Assembly (NCBI GenBank): GCA_041177965.1
Contig: JBEGWF010000102.1
Location: forward strand, 1-64,000
DNA length: 64,000 nt
Direction: 5' to 3'
Source of the DNA: SXXZ01 sp041177965
GTDB taxonomy: Bacteria > Verrucomicrobiota > Verrucomicrobiia > Limisphaerales > UBA9464
The notes beneath the pieces were generated by a model, which was given only the letters and a program-made list of their open reading frames with translations, did no database searches and was not told the DNA's origin. Below are positions 27,789 to 35,080 of this stretch, piece by piece; position 1 is the stretch's first letter; every line of letters starts with the position of its first letter. Made by a program: the position numbers and the translations under genes.

Positions 27789-28718
27789 TCAGCGGTTGGA
27801 GGAGGTGGAACCGGTGGAAGCAGGGGCGGAGGCCCCGGCGTCGCCTCGGAGCAGGTTCAGTGGCGCCGTCTTCTCGTCGAGGATCAGCGTCGTCCGGTCC
27901 TTGAGGCTCGCTTCGAGGCTGTTGAGGGAGATGAGGAAGCGGGCCAGCGACTCGTCCTGGTTGAGCACCTTGTAGTACTCGGTGGCCTTGGCCTCGGCCT
28001 CGCCGCGCAGGACCAGCGCCTTGCGCCGGGCCTCGGCCAGGGTCGTGTCGCGCTGCAGTTCGGCCTCGGAGCGGATCCGCATGGCCTCGGCGTTGCCCTC
28101 GGCGACGAACTTCTTGCTGAGGCGCTCGCGCTCGGCCTTCATGCGCTCGAAGACCTTGGCGGTCTGGGTCTCGGGGAGGCCCAACTGCTTGATGCCGACG
28201 ATCTCGATGGCGATGCCGTAGGTCTTGAGGGTGGTCTCCGCCATCGCCTGCTTCATCTCGTTCTCGATCTCCTCGAACTTCACCTGCTTGGGATCGGGGG
28301 CGATGAGTTCCGAGAAATCGTGCCGGCCGACCACCGAGTTCTTGGCGTCGCGGACCACGTTCTCGAGGCTGGTCTCGGCGCGGAGCAGGTCGCCGCTGAA
28401 GCGCTTCAGGAACAATTCGGCGTCGGCGATGCGCCAGGCCACGAACACCGAGAGGATCGGCGACTTCTTGTCGCGGGTGAGGCTCTGCTCGTACTTGCGC
28501 TCGAAGTTCTGCAGGCGCCGGTCGAACTTGTAGACGTTCTGGATCGGGTAGGGCAGGCGCAGATACAGGCCGGGTTCCGTCTTGGGCGTGCCGCTGATGC
28601 TGCCGAATGTGGTCACGACGGCCACCTCGGTGGTGCGCACCTGGAAGGCGAACAGCAGGAACAGGAAGATCGCCAGCAGCAATCCTCCGATGATCAGGGT
28701 GGGGGTACGGGGCTTCAT
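27789..28718 (-). CDS. SPFH/Band 7 protein, HflC-like protease modulator
   Basis: 309 residues. N-terminal anchor TLIIGGLLLAIFLFLLFAFQV (~7-27), then VRTTEVAVVTTFGSISG, GLYLRLPYPIQNVYKFDRRLQNFE, ILSVFVAWRIADAELFL, LENVVRDAKNSVVGRHDFSEL, YGIAIEIVGIKQLGLPE and the HflC-type coiled coil VFERMKAERERLSKKFVAEGNAEA. The C-terminus ends in a short Ser/Thr-rich tail. Paired with the HflK-like gene 4 bp downstream; 61 bp upstream lies a third, larger SPFH gene. Confidence 0.94.
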   Translation of the reverse strand: MKPRTPTLIIGGLLLAIFLFLLFAFQVRTTEVAVVTTFGSISGTPKTEPGLYLRLPYPIQNVYKFDRRLQNFERKYEQSLTRDKKSPILSVFVAWRIADAELFLKRFSGDLLRAETSLENVVRDAKNSVVGRHDFSELIAPDPKQVKFEEIENEMKQAMAETTLKTYGIAIEIVGIKQLGLPETQTAKVFERMKAERERLSKKFVAEGNAEAMRIRSEAELQRDTTLAEARRKALVLRGEAEAKATEYYKVLNQDESLARFLISLNSLEASLKDRTTLILDEKTAPLNLLRGDAGASAPASTGSTSSNR

Positions 28719-28779
28719 CTTGTGAATGGGAAAGGGGGGAAAGTGGAAAGGGGTTTCGGTCGCGATCGGTGCGAGGAGG

Positions 28780-30675
28780 TCATTTCTTGGGCTCGTCCTT
28801 CTTGACCGGCTCGATGTTCACGTCGAGCAGGTCTTGGCGGATCTTGTCCTCGAGGTTGAAGAGGATGACGTCCTGGGTGTTGGTCGGCAGGATGACGATC
28901 TTGCGGGAACCCGCCGAGGCCTTGGCGAAGGTCTCGAGGTGGTTGCGCGTGGTGAAGACCTTCGGGGCAGTCCGGTAGGCCAGCAACTGGGACGCGAACT
29001 GCGCCGCCCGTCCGGAGGCCTCGGCCACCTTCTGGGCCGCGATGGCCTTGGAATCGTTGAGGGTCTTTTCGGCGGCGGCCTTGGCGGTGGGCACGGTCTC
29101 CAGCGCGTAGGCGTCGGCCTCGAGGATGCGGGCCTCCTTCTCCTGTTCGGCCCCGATCACCTTCTCGTAGGCCTCGGCGACCTTGAGTTCCTTGGTGCCG
29201 ATGGGCGGATGGATGTCCTGGAGGCCCACGAAGACGATCTCGGCGCCCAGCTTCGCGGCATCGGCCGCGGCCTGGATGCTGGCCTTCAGCTCGCGGGCGG
29301 CCTTCTGGCGACCGTCGGACATGATGGTCTCGATGTCGACGCTGGCCATGTAGCGCACGACCTCCCGGTTGGCCAGGCGCTCGAGCATCGCCTGCGGTTC
29401 GCCATGCCCGTAGGCCCAGGCACGGAGGTCCTTGACGAGGTACTGGATGGGAATGCTGACGGTGAGCAGGTTCACCGGGACGATCTGTTCCGATTCGGCC
29501 GCGTTGGACGCGATGCTCTGCTCCCGCGAGGCCACCAGCAGGTTGAACTCCTCTTTGTAATGGGCCCGGGTCCAGAGGATGGTGCGCTCCTTCTCCAGCT
29601 TCTCGTCGGCCAGGAAGCCGACGCTGAAGCCCTGGACCTCGGAGACGGGATGGCGGTGGATCTGGTCGATGGGGCGGGGCAGCTTGAAGGCGATGCCAGG
29701 GGTGAGCACCGCGCCGACGGGCCTGCCGAACCGCTCGCGCAGGCCCTGCTCGCCGGCATCGATGAACACGACGCAGTCGCTGGCGGCCAGGATGCCGATC
29801 CAGATCAGGGCGAAGCGGCTCAGCTTCTCCTCCAGAAAGCGGTAGAACCAGCTGTCGCTCACCCGGAAACCGAACTGGTAGTCGAGGGCCTGGGCCGCCG
29901 TGGCGAACAGACCGGCCGGTTGGCCCAGGAGTCCCACGAGGCGGCTCTCGTAGATGAGGCGCACTTCCTTGCCCTGGACGCGGGGGCGATAGGCCTCGAA
30001 CACCAGCGCCAACAGGGTCTCGATGCCGACCAATGCCAGGAGGCCGGTGAGCACCCAGGCGATCTGGCGGTCGTACTGCGGGAAACCGAACCACTGGAGC
30101 GCCTCGCTGACGGTGGCGAGGAAGGCCAGGAGGGAGCCGAGCATCAGGGCCGAACCGCCCGGGCGGAGCAGGCGGATGCCTTCGAGCTGGGCCAAGCGGC
30201 AGGCGTACTTGCCGAGGAGGAAGGCCACGAGGCTCAGGCCGGCGAACATCGCCATCGCCAGCGTCGAAGGGGCCGCACCGCTGGACACCTTGGCCCTCAG
30301 GTCGTTGAAGAAGTAGAACGCCCCGCCGGCCTGCATCAGGAAGAGCACGAGGGTCAGTCCCGGGACGAACCACTTCTCGAACAGCATGCGCGACTTGCGG
30401 GCCGGGAACGCCTCGTCGGCCGTGGAGTCGAACAGGGCGGCCTTGCTACGGGAGCGGGCCAGTTCCTCCATCTCGAGGCGTTCGGTCTCCTCGGCGGCCT
30501 CGAGGCGCATCTGGAACCAGGCCACGAGGGCGGTGACCAGTCCGACCAGGGTGAAGGCGGCGCCCAGTTCGGCGGTCGCCGAGTCGGCGATCTTGGACAC
30601 CACTTCGAGCCCGATGGCCAATCCCAGCAGGGCGATCCAATTGAGCGTTCCGGTCTTGAGGGCGTGTCGTTCCAT
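28780..30675 (-). CDS. polytopic SPFH/Band 7 protein
   Basis: 631 residues. Unlike HflK and HflC, the N-terminal ~300 residues hold about six hydrophobic segments (WIALLGLAIGLEVV, AFTLVGLVTALVAWFQM, PGLTLVLFLMQAGGAFYF, LAMAMFAGLSLVAFLLG, ALMLGSLLAFLATVSEAL, IAWVLTGLLALVGIETLLAL) with a cytoplasmic loop (RLEAAEETERLEMEELARSR) between them. The SPFH domain starts near residue 300 (FIDAGEQGLRERFGRPVG, GIAFKLPRPIDQIHRHPV) and is followed by VASVDIETIM-type and coiled-coil sections (VIGAEQEKEARILEADAYAL). It is a third band-7 protein of the same operon and likely forms a mixed assembly with the other two; that is inference. Confidence 0.9.
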   Translation of the reverse strand: MERHALKTGTLNWIALLGLAIGLEVVSKIADSATAELGAAFTLVGLVTALVAWFQMRLEAAEETERLEMEELARSRSKAALFDSTADEAFPARKSRMLFEKWFVPGLTLVLFLMQAGGAFYFFNDLRAKVSSGAAPSTLAMAMFAGLSLVAFLLGKYACRLAQLEGIRLLRPGGSALMLGSLLAFLATVSEALQWFGFPQYDRQIAWVLTGLLALVGIETLLALVFEAYRPRVQGKEVRLIYESRLVGLLGQPAGLFATAAQALDYQFGFRVSDSWFYRFLEEKLSRFALIWIGILAASDCVVFIDAGEQGLRERFGRPVGAVLTPGIAFKLPRPIDQIHRHPVSEVQGFSVGFLADEKLEKERTILWTRAHYKEEFNLLVASREQSIASNAAESEQIVPVNLLTVSIPIQYLVKDLRAWAYGHGEPQAMLERLANREVVRYMASVDIETIMSDGRQKAARELKASIQAAADAAKLGAEIVFVGLQDIHPPIGTKELKVAEAYEKVIGAEQEKEARILEADAYALETVPTAKAAAEKTLNDSKAIAAQKVAEASGRAAQFASQLLAYRTAPKVFTTRNHLETFAKASAGSRKIVILPTNTQDVILFNLEDKIRQDLLDVNIEPVKKDEPKK

Positions 30676-30706
30676 GGGCGGTCGGGTGATCGATGTCGGG
30701 ACAGTA

Positions 30707-31666
30707 TCAGCTCAATTCGCGGTCTTCAAAGAGCCAAACCCCTGCGGCGAGGGCGGCGGCGATGCACGATCCCATGTACAGGGCCGCCTTGGTCACATAG
30801 GACCAGGGGATGCTCTTCTTGTCTTCGAGGGCGTCGGCGAGCCAGAACTGCTGCCAGTTGGGGATCAGGGCGTAGGCGGTCTTGGCCCAGAGGCTCCCGG
30901 CGTCGGCGGCCGCCTTGAAGAGGTAGTCGCCCATCAGTCCGGCGATGAAGAGGCCCGAACACACGGCCAGCGTGGGCACGGTGTCGAGCCGGGTGGAGCA
31001 GGCCAGGGCCACCGCGGCGAGGATGAGCAGGGCGAAGAGGATCAGCACGGCGGCGGGGACCATGCGCCAGTCGACGAGGGCGACCTCGCCGAAGGCCCGT
31101 TCGTCATGGATGAAGAAGTGGATGCCGAGGACCGCCAGGGTGGTGAAGAGGATGAAGGTGAAGACGGCGTCGGCGACGAATCCGCGTCGGAGGAAGAAGT
31201 TGGAGAACCCGGCGACGGCGTAGGCCAGGGCGGCGGAACCGCCGTAGATCAGCAGCGATTTCACGTCGGTGTCGCCATAGGCGTCGAACGCCATCCGGCC
31301 CGCCAGCAGTGCGGCGACCACGTTCGAGAAGGTCATGAGTGCCAGCGATGCCGACAGGCCCACGTACTTGGCGGTCAGGAACGTCCATCGACCCACGGGT
31401 TTGGAGAGGACCGTCAGGGCGGTGCCGGATCGGATCTCCTGGGCGACGCTCGAGGACGCACAGAGGACGGCCCCGAAAAGTCCCGAGAGGAGCATGAGCG
31501 CCAGCGACATGTCCTTCACCAGCTTGGGATCCTCGCCGAAGCCGAAGTAGGGCACCGCCGCGATGAAGACGCAGAAGCCCGAGGAACTGGTCATCAGCAG
31601 CAGGAAGATGGGCTGCCGGACCAGTTCCATGAAGGCATTGACCGCGATGGATGCAAAAGACCGCAT
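30707..31666 (-). CDS. ABC-2 type transporter permease
   Basis: 319 residues from the ATG giving MRSFASIAVNAFMELVRQPIF. Six or so membrane segments, including PIFLLLMTSSSGFCVFIAAV, LALMLLSGLFGAVLCASSSVAQEI, SLALMTFSNVVAALLAG, ALAYAVAGFSNFFL, AVFTFILFTTLAVLGIHFF, AAVLILFALLILAAVALACST and ALYMGSCIAAALAAGVWLF. The motif SSSVAQEIRSGTALTVLSKPVGRWTFLTAKYVG is the ABC-2 coupling region. First gene of the eight-gene minus-strand operon; it presumably shares the single ATPase with the second permease at the other end. Confidence 0.9.
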   Translation of the reverse strand: MRSFASIAVNAFMELVRQPIFLLLMTSSSGFCVFIAAVPYFGFGEDPKLVKDMSLALMLLSGLFGAVLCASSSVAQEIRSGTALTVLSKPVGRWTFLTAKYVGLSASLALMTFSNVVAALLAGRMAFDAYGDTDVKSLLIYGGSAALAYAVAGFSNFFLRRGFVADAVFTFILFTTLAVLGIHFFIHDERAFGEVALVDWRMVPAAVLILFALLILAAVALACSTRLDTVPTLAVCSGLFIAGLMGDYLFKAAADAGSLWAKTAYALIPNWQQFWLADALEDKKSIPWSYVTKAALYMGSCIAAALAAGVWLFEDRELS

Positions 31667-31782
31667 GCTGGACGCTTTGTGGACGCAGGAAATTACGGAA
31701 GGAGGATGGGCCTTAAAAGTCAAATCGGGCAATCCGGAAATGCAAACTGATTGCAATTACAGTTCGTCGCTCGGTTGGAGGG

Positions 31783-31977
31783 CAGGGGTCCCGCGCTTTT
31801 ACACAACACTGGGTGGGTGGGTGCCGGGGTGGGGCTCCGCGGGTCGGGGGCTGTGTTCGCAGGGAACGTTGGGACAGGAGGGGCTTTCGCGCTGTTCGCG
31901 CGAGGGGGCGATGGATGTCGACGTTCCAGTGCTCACTTCGCCCCCGACCCGCTGCCGCCCGGTGAGCTGTGGAACCC
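31783..31977 (+). repeat. structured dispersed repeat, subfamily A, copy 1
   Basis: A ~195-bp unit opening with CAGGGGTCCCGCG-CTTTTACACAA. It holds nested inverted repeats: outer 13-bp stem GCGGGTCGGGGGC (31839-31851) with GCCCCCGACCCGC (31940-31952); side hairpin CTGTG-TT-CGCAG; middle stem GGAACGT/ACGTTCC; and apical hairpin TCGCGC-TGTTC-GCGCGA (31887-31903). Directly followed by copy 2. Reading frames through it are simple-sequence artefacts. Confidence 0.85.
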
Positions 31978-32220
31978 AAGGGGTCTCGCACTTTTACACA
32001 ACCCTGGGTGGGTGGGTTCGGGGCAGGTCCGGGGTGGGTGCCGGGGTGGGTGCCGGGGTGGGTGCCGGGGTGGGTGCCGGTGTGGGGCTCCGCGGGTCGG
32101 GGGCTGCGTTCGCAGGGAACGTTGGGACAGGAGGGGCTTTCGCGCTGTTCGCGCGAGGGTGCGATGGATGTCGACGTTCCAGTGCTCACTCCGCCCCCGA
32201 CCCGCTGCCGCCCGGTGGGC
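31978..32220 (+). repeat. structured dispersed repeat, subfamily A, copy 2
   Basis: Direct repeat of copy 1, beginning AAGGGGTCTCGCA-CTTTTACACAA. The same outer stem is at 32092-32104 and 32193-32205, with the side hairpin now perfect (CTGCG-TT-CGCAG). It is longer than copy 1 because it contains the tandem 12-bp array at 32031-32078. Ends about 100 bp before the sulfatase start. Confidence 0.85.
32031..32078 (+). repeat. four perfect tandem copies of a 12-bp unit
   Basis: GGGGTGGGTGCC occurs four times without a break. Copy 1 of the surrounding repeat has only a single equivalent, so this is a local expansion, as expected from replication slippage. The G-runs could also form a G-quadruplex on the plus strand. 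Confidence 0.9.
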
Positions 32221-32319
32221 TGGGCGGTTCGATTCTGTCACCACCCTGTCCCCCATCCTGTCCCCGAGTCGGGGCTGGTCAAAAGGGGGGTGGGGCCGGA
32301 AGGTTGGGGCCCATCTGCG

Positions 32320-33918
32320 ATGAAAACGGCTTTTCGGTTCTTCTTGGGTCCTTTGTTGCGGGTCGGGCGGATTCGGGGGGAGTGGGGTCGGTTGCTCTTG
32401 GCGGTCGCTTGCGTGGGATTGGGTGGCCAAGGGGAGGCGGCTGCGCTCAAGGGGACTCGTCCGAATGTGGTGGTCATTCTGGTCGACGACTTGGGGTTTG
32501 GGGATGTGTCGTGCCTGAATCCTCGAAGCGCTTGGAAGACGCCGTCGATCGACCGGCTGGCGCGGGAGGGGCGGACGTTCTCCGATGCGCATTCGGCCTC
32601 GGGGGTCTGCACGCCGAGCCGTTATGCACTGATGACCGGGCGCTATTCCTGGCGCGGTCGGCTGAAATCGAATGTGCTGTACGGCTATGATCCGGCGTTG
32701 TTGGAGCCGGGGCGATTGACGGTGGCCGGGTTTCTCCGGCAGCAGGGATATGCGACGGGGATGGTCGGGAAGTGGCACTTGGGCTTGGATTGGGCAAGGA
32801 CGGGGACCCAGGCCGAGGAGGTGGATTTCACGCGACCGTTCGGTGGTGGTCCGCTGGCCCACGGGTTCGACTCGTTTTTCGGGATCAGCGCGTCGCTCGA
32901 CATGCCGCCGTTCGTGTACCTGAGCCAGGACCGCTCGACGACGGTGCCCCGGGATCGGGTGGCGGCGAGTCCGGCACCGAAGATGTGGCGGGCAGGGGTG
33001 ATCGGTTCGGATTTCCGCCACGAGGAGGTGGATCCACGGTTCCGGCAGGAGGCGTTGTCCTGGATCGAGTCGCGGGCGCGGGCCCGGGCGACCGACGGCA
33101 CGCCGTTTTTCCTCTACCTGGCGCTGGCTTCACCGCATACGCCGACGCTGCCGACCTCGGAATTCGCAGGGCGGACGCGGACCAATCCCTATGGCGACTT
33201 CGTGGTGCAGGTGGATGCGACGGTGGGCGCGATCCTCGACCGGCTCGATTCGCTCGGGATCTCGCGCGATACGCTGGTGGTGTTCACGTCCGACAATGGT
33301 TGTTCGCCGGCGGCCAACCTGGGGGAGTTGAAGGCCTTGGGGCATGATCCGAGCGCGGGCTTCCGGGGGCACAAGGCCGATCTGTTCGAGGGTGGCCACC
33401 GGGTGCCGTTCCTGGTCCGCTGGCCGGCGGAGGTGCCGGCCGGGTCGACCTGTTCGCGGTTGGTGGGCCAGTTGGATCTGTTGGCGACTCTGGCGGACCT
33501 CTTGGGGCGGCGTCTGCCGGACGGGGTGGGCGAGGACAGTGTGAGCTTTCTGCCGCAGTTGCGTCGGGGAGACGCGGCCCGGGGGGGACGCGAGGCCCTG
33601 GTGCACCATTCCATCACGGGCGATTTCGCACTGCGGCAGGGGCCCTGGAAGATGCTGTTCACGGCGGACAGTGGGGGGTGGAGCGATCCGAAACCGGGGA
33701 GCAAGGAGGCCGCCAGGCTGCCGGAATTGCAGTTGTATCATCTGACGCATGACTCCGCCGAGCGCACCAACCGGGTTTCCCGGGAACCGGCCGTGGTTCG
33801 TCGCATGACCCGCGCGATGCACCGGATCTGGTCCCGCGGTCGCTCCACGCCCGGTCCGGTCCAACCCTTCGACCAACCCGCCGTCTGGCCCCAGACCACG
33901 GTTTTCAGGATCGAGTGA
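32320..33918 (+). CDS. exported sulfatase (formylglycine-dependent)
   Basis: 532 residues from the ATG giving MKTAFRFFLG. N-terminal signal segment (GRLLLAVACVGLGGQGEAAA, ~23-42). Type I sulfatase active site C97-T-P-S-R101 in SGVCTPSRYALMTGRYSWRG, where Cys is converted to formylglycine; metal ligands D56/D57 in VVVILVDDLGFGD and the later VVFTSDNGC; also GKWHLGLD, GFDSFFGISASLDMPPF and FFLYLALASPHTPTLP. The arrangement fits S1-family arylsulfatase A-like enzymes acting on sulfated sugars or other sulfate esters. Only a GC-rich repeat region lies upstream. Followed 118 bp later by the carbon-nitrogen hydrolase gene. Confidence 0.95.
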   Translation: MKTAFRFFLGPLLRVGRIRGEWGRLLLAVACVGLGGQGEAAALKGTRPNVVVILVDDLGFGDVSCLNPRSAWKTPSIDRLAREGRTFSDAHSASGVCTPSRYALMTGRYSWRGRLKSNVLYGYDPALLEPGRLTVAGFLRQQGYATGMVGKWHLGLDWARTGTQAEEVDFTRPFGGGPLAHGFDSFFGISASLDMPPFVYLSQDRSTTVPRDRVAASPAPKMWRAGVIGSDFRHEEVDPRFRQEALSWIESRARARATDGTPFFLYLALASPHTPTLPTSEFAGRTRTNPYGDFVVQVDATVGAILDRLDSLGISRDTLVVFTSDNGCSPAANLGELKALGHDPSAGFRGHKADLFEGGHRVPFLVRWPAEVPAGSTCSRLVGQLDLLATLADLLGRRLPDGVGEDSVSFLPQLRRGDAARGGREALVHHSITGDFALRQGPWKMLFTADSGGWSDPKPGSKEAARLPELQLYHLTHDSAERTNRVSREPAVVRRMTRAMHRIWSRGRSTPGPVQPFDQPAVWPQTTVFRIE

Positions 33919-34036
33919 GGGTGGGGATGGACGGTCTTCGGGCCATCGCCGAATCCCGATGGGTGCGGGTCGGGTCGATCCGGGGGAACTGGTGATTGCC
34001 ATCGGTCCGGGGAGAGCGTTGAGATTTCCCGGATCC

Positions 34037-34972
34037 ATGAAGCCGACCCGTCCGATCCCATCCCGGCCCGCCGAAACCCCGGGGCCCCGATCCCTGCGCG
34101 TCGGAGCCGTGCAGATGGTCTTCGCCGATTCGGTGGCGGGCAACCTGGCCAAGATCGAGCGGGCCGCCACCCGGGCCGCGCGGAGAGGGGTCGATGCCCT
34201 GCTGTTCCCGGAATGCGCGACCACCGGCTACGCCTTCGACTTCGCGACGCTCACGCCCCGCGCCCTCGACCCGGCACTCCAGGCGATCTCCCGATGGGCC
34301 GCCGACCTGCGCATGCACCTGCTGGTGGGCAGCCCGATGTTCCAGGGTCGCCGGCTCTTCAACGCCCTGCTGGTGTTCGATCGCTCGGGTCGACTCGTCC
34401 ACGCCTATTCGAAGTGCCAGTTGACCCCGGCGGACCGCCGGTGGTTCTCGCCGGGGGAGGATCCGTCGATCTTCGCGCTCGAGGGCGTGCCGGCATCGAC
34501 CTTCATCTGCCACGAGCGCCGCTACCCCGAGTTGGCCCGCATCCCGGTGATGGCGGGGGCGCGCATCCTCTTCCACCCGAACGCGGGCATGGATTCGCTC
34601 GCGGTGTCCCGCACCAAGCGCGGGGGGCGCGATGGCATGGCCGTCCGTGCCTTCGAGAACGCCGTCTTCTACGTGTTCGCCAATTCCGTCGGTCCCCAGG
34701 GCGGGGGCCGCTGGTCGGCGGGCGATTCGAAGATCGTCCATCCCGGCGGACGGGTCCTGCGGATCGCCGACAACCAATCCGAGACGACCCTGGTGGCCGA
34801 CCTCGCCCTCGACGAGGCCACCGGAAAGTATGCGCAGGAAAGCCTGAGGCATCCCCGCTGGTTGGCCGCCCACTGGCGCCGGTTCCTGCCCGAATTCATC
34901 CGCAGGGTGCGACGCAGGGACGCCCTTCTGACGAGGCGCTTTCCCGGAACACCCCCGCACCCGGAGGCCTGA
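34037..34972 (+). CDS. carbon-nitrogen hydrolase (nitrilase superfamily)
   Basis: 311 residues; start at the ATG giving MKPTRPIPSR. The Glu-Lys-Cys triad is readable: E59 in DALLFPECATTGY, K126 in VHAYSKCQLTPADRRWFSPG, and C158 in ASTFICHERRYPEL. Further family signs are NALLVFDRSGRLV, ILFHPNAGMDS, AVRAFENAVFYVFANSVG and DSKIVHPGGRVLR. Amide, carbamoyl-amine or nitrile substrates are all possible. No signal peptide, so cytoplasmic. The last ~50 residues are strongly basic. Confidence 0.92.
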   Translation: MKPTRPIPSRPAETPGPRSLRVGAVQMVFADSVAGNLAKIERAATRAARRGVDALLFPECATTGYAFDFATLTPRALDPALQAISRWAADLRMHLLVGSPMFQGRRLFNALLVFDRSGRLVHAYSKCQLTPADRRWFSPGEDPSIFALEGVPASTFICHERRYPELARIPVMAGARILFHPNAGMDSLAVSRTKRGGRDGMAVRAFENAVFYVFANSVGPQGGGRWSAGDSKIVHPGGRVLRIADNQSETTLVADLALDEATGKYAQESLRHPRWLAAHWRRFLPEFIRRVRRRDALLTRRFPGTPPHPEA

Positions 34973-35015
34973 TCGCAGCGGCAGATCCATCCCGCGGCGA
35001 AGACCTGTCGCTTGG

Positions 35016-35051
35016 AAAAGAAAAGGGAGGCGGGTCGCCCCGCCTCCCTCG
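35016..35051 (-). terminator. Rho-independent terminator of the LamG gene
   Basis: On the minus strand GGGAGGCGGG, loop GCGA-type, CCCGCCTCCC, followed by TTTTCTTTTCC. It lies 30 bp after the stop of the LamG gene and between the two convergent genes. Confidence 0.8.
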
Positions 35052-35080
35052 TGGATCATGGGAAGGTGGAATCGCCTGCC

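Noticed and set aside
24560..27904. A 1114-residue plus-strand open frame opposite the P-type ATPase and HflK-like genes
   Set aside because: Low-complexity His/Gly/Asp/Glu-rich shadow; the minus strand contains intact P-ATPase and SPFH motifs.
31751..32323. Gly/Val-rich open frames across the subfamily A repeats, some fused to the sulfatase frame
   Set aside because: They are translations of a G-rich tandem repeat; the sulfatase has its own signal peptide and ATG at 32320.
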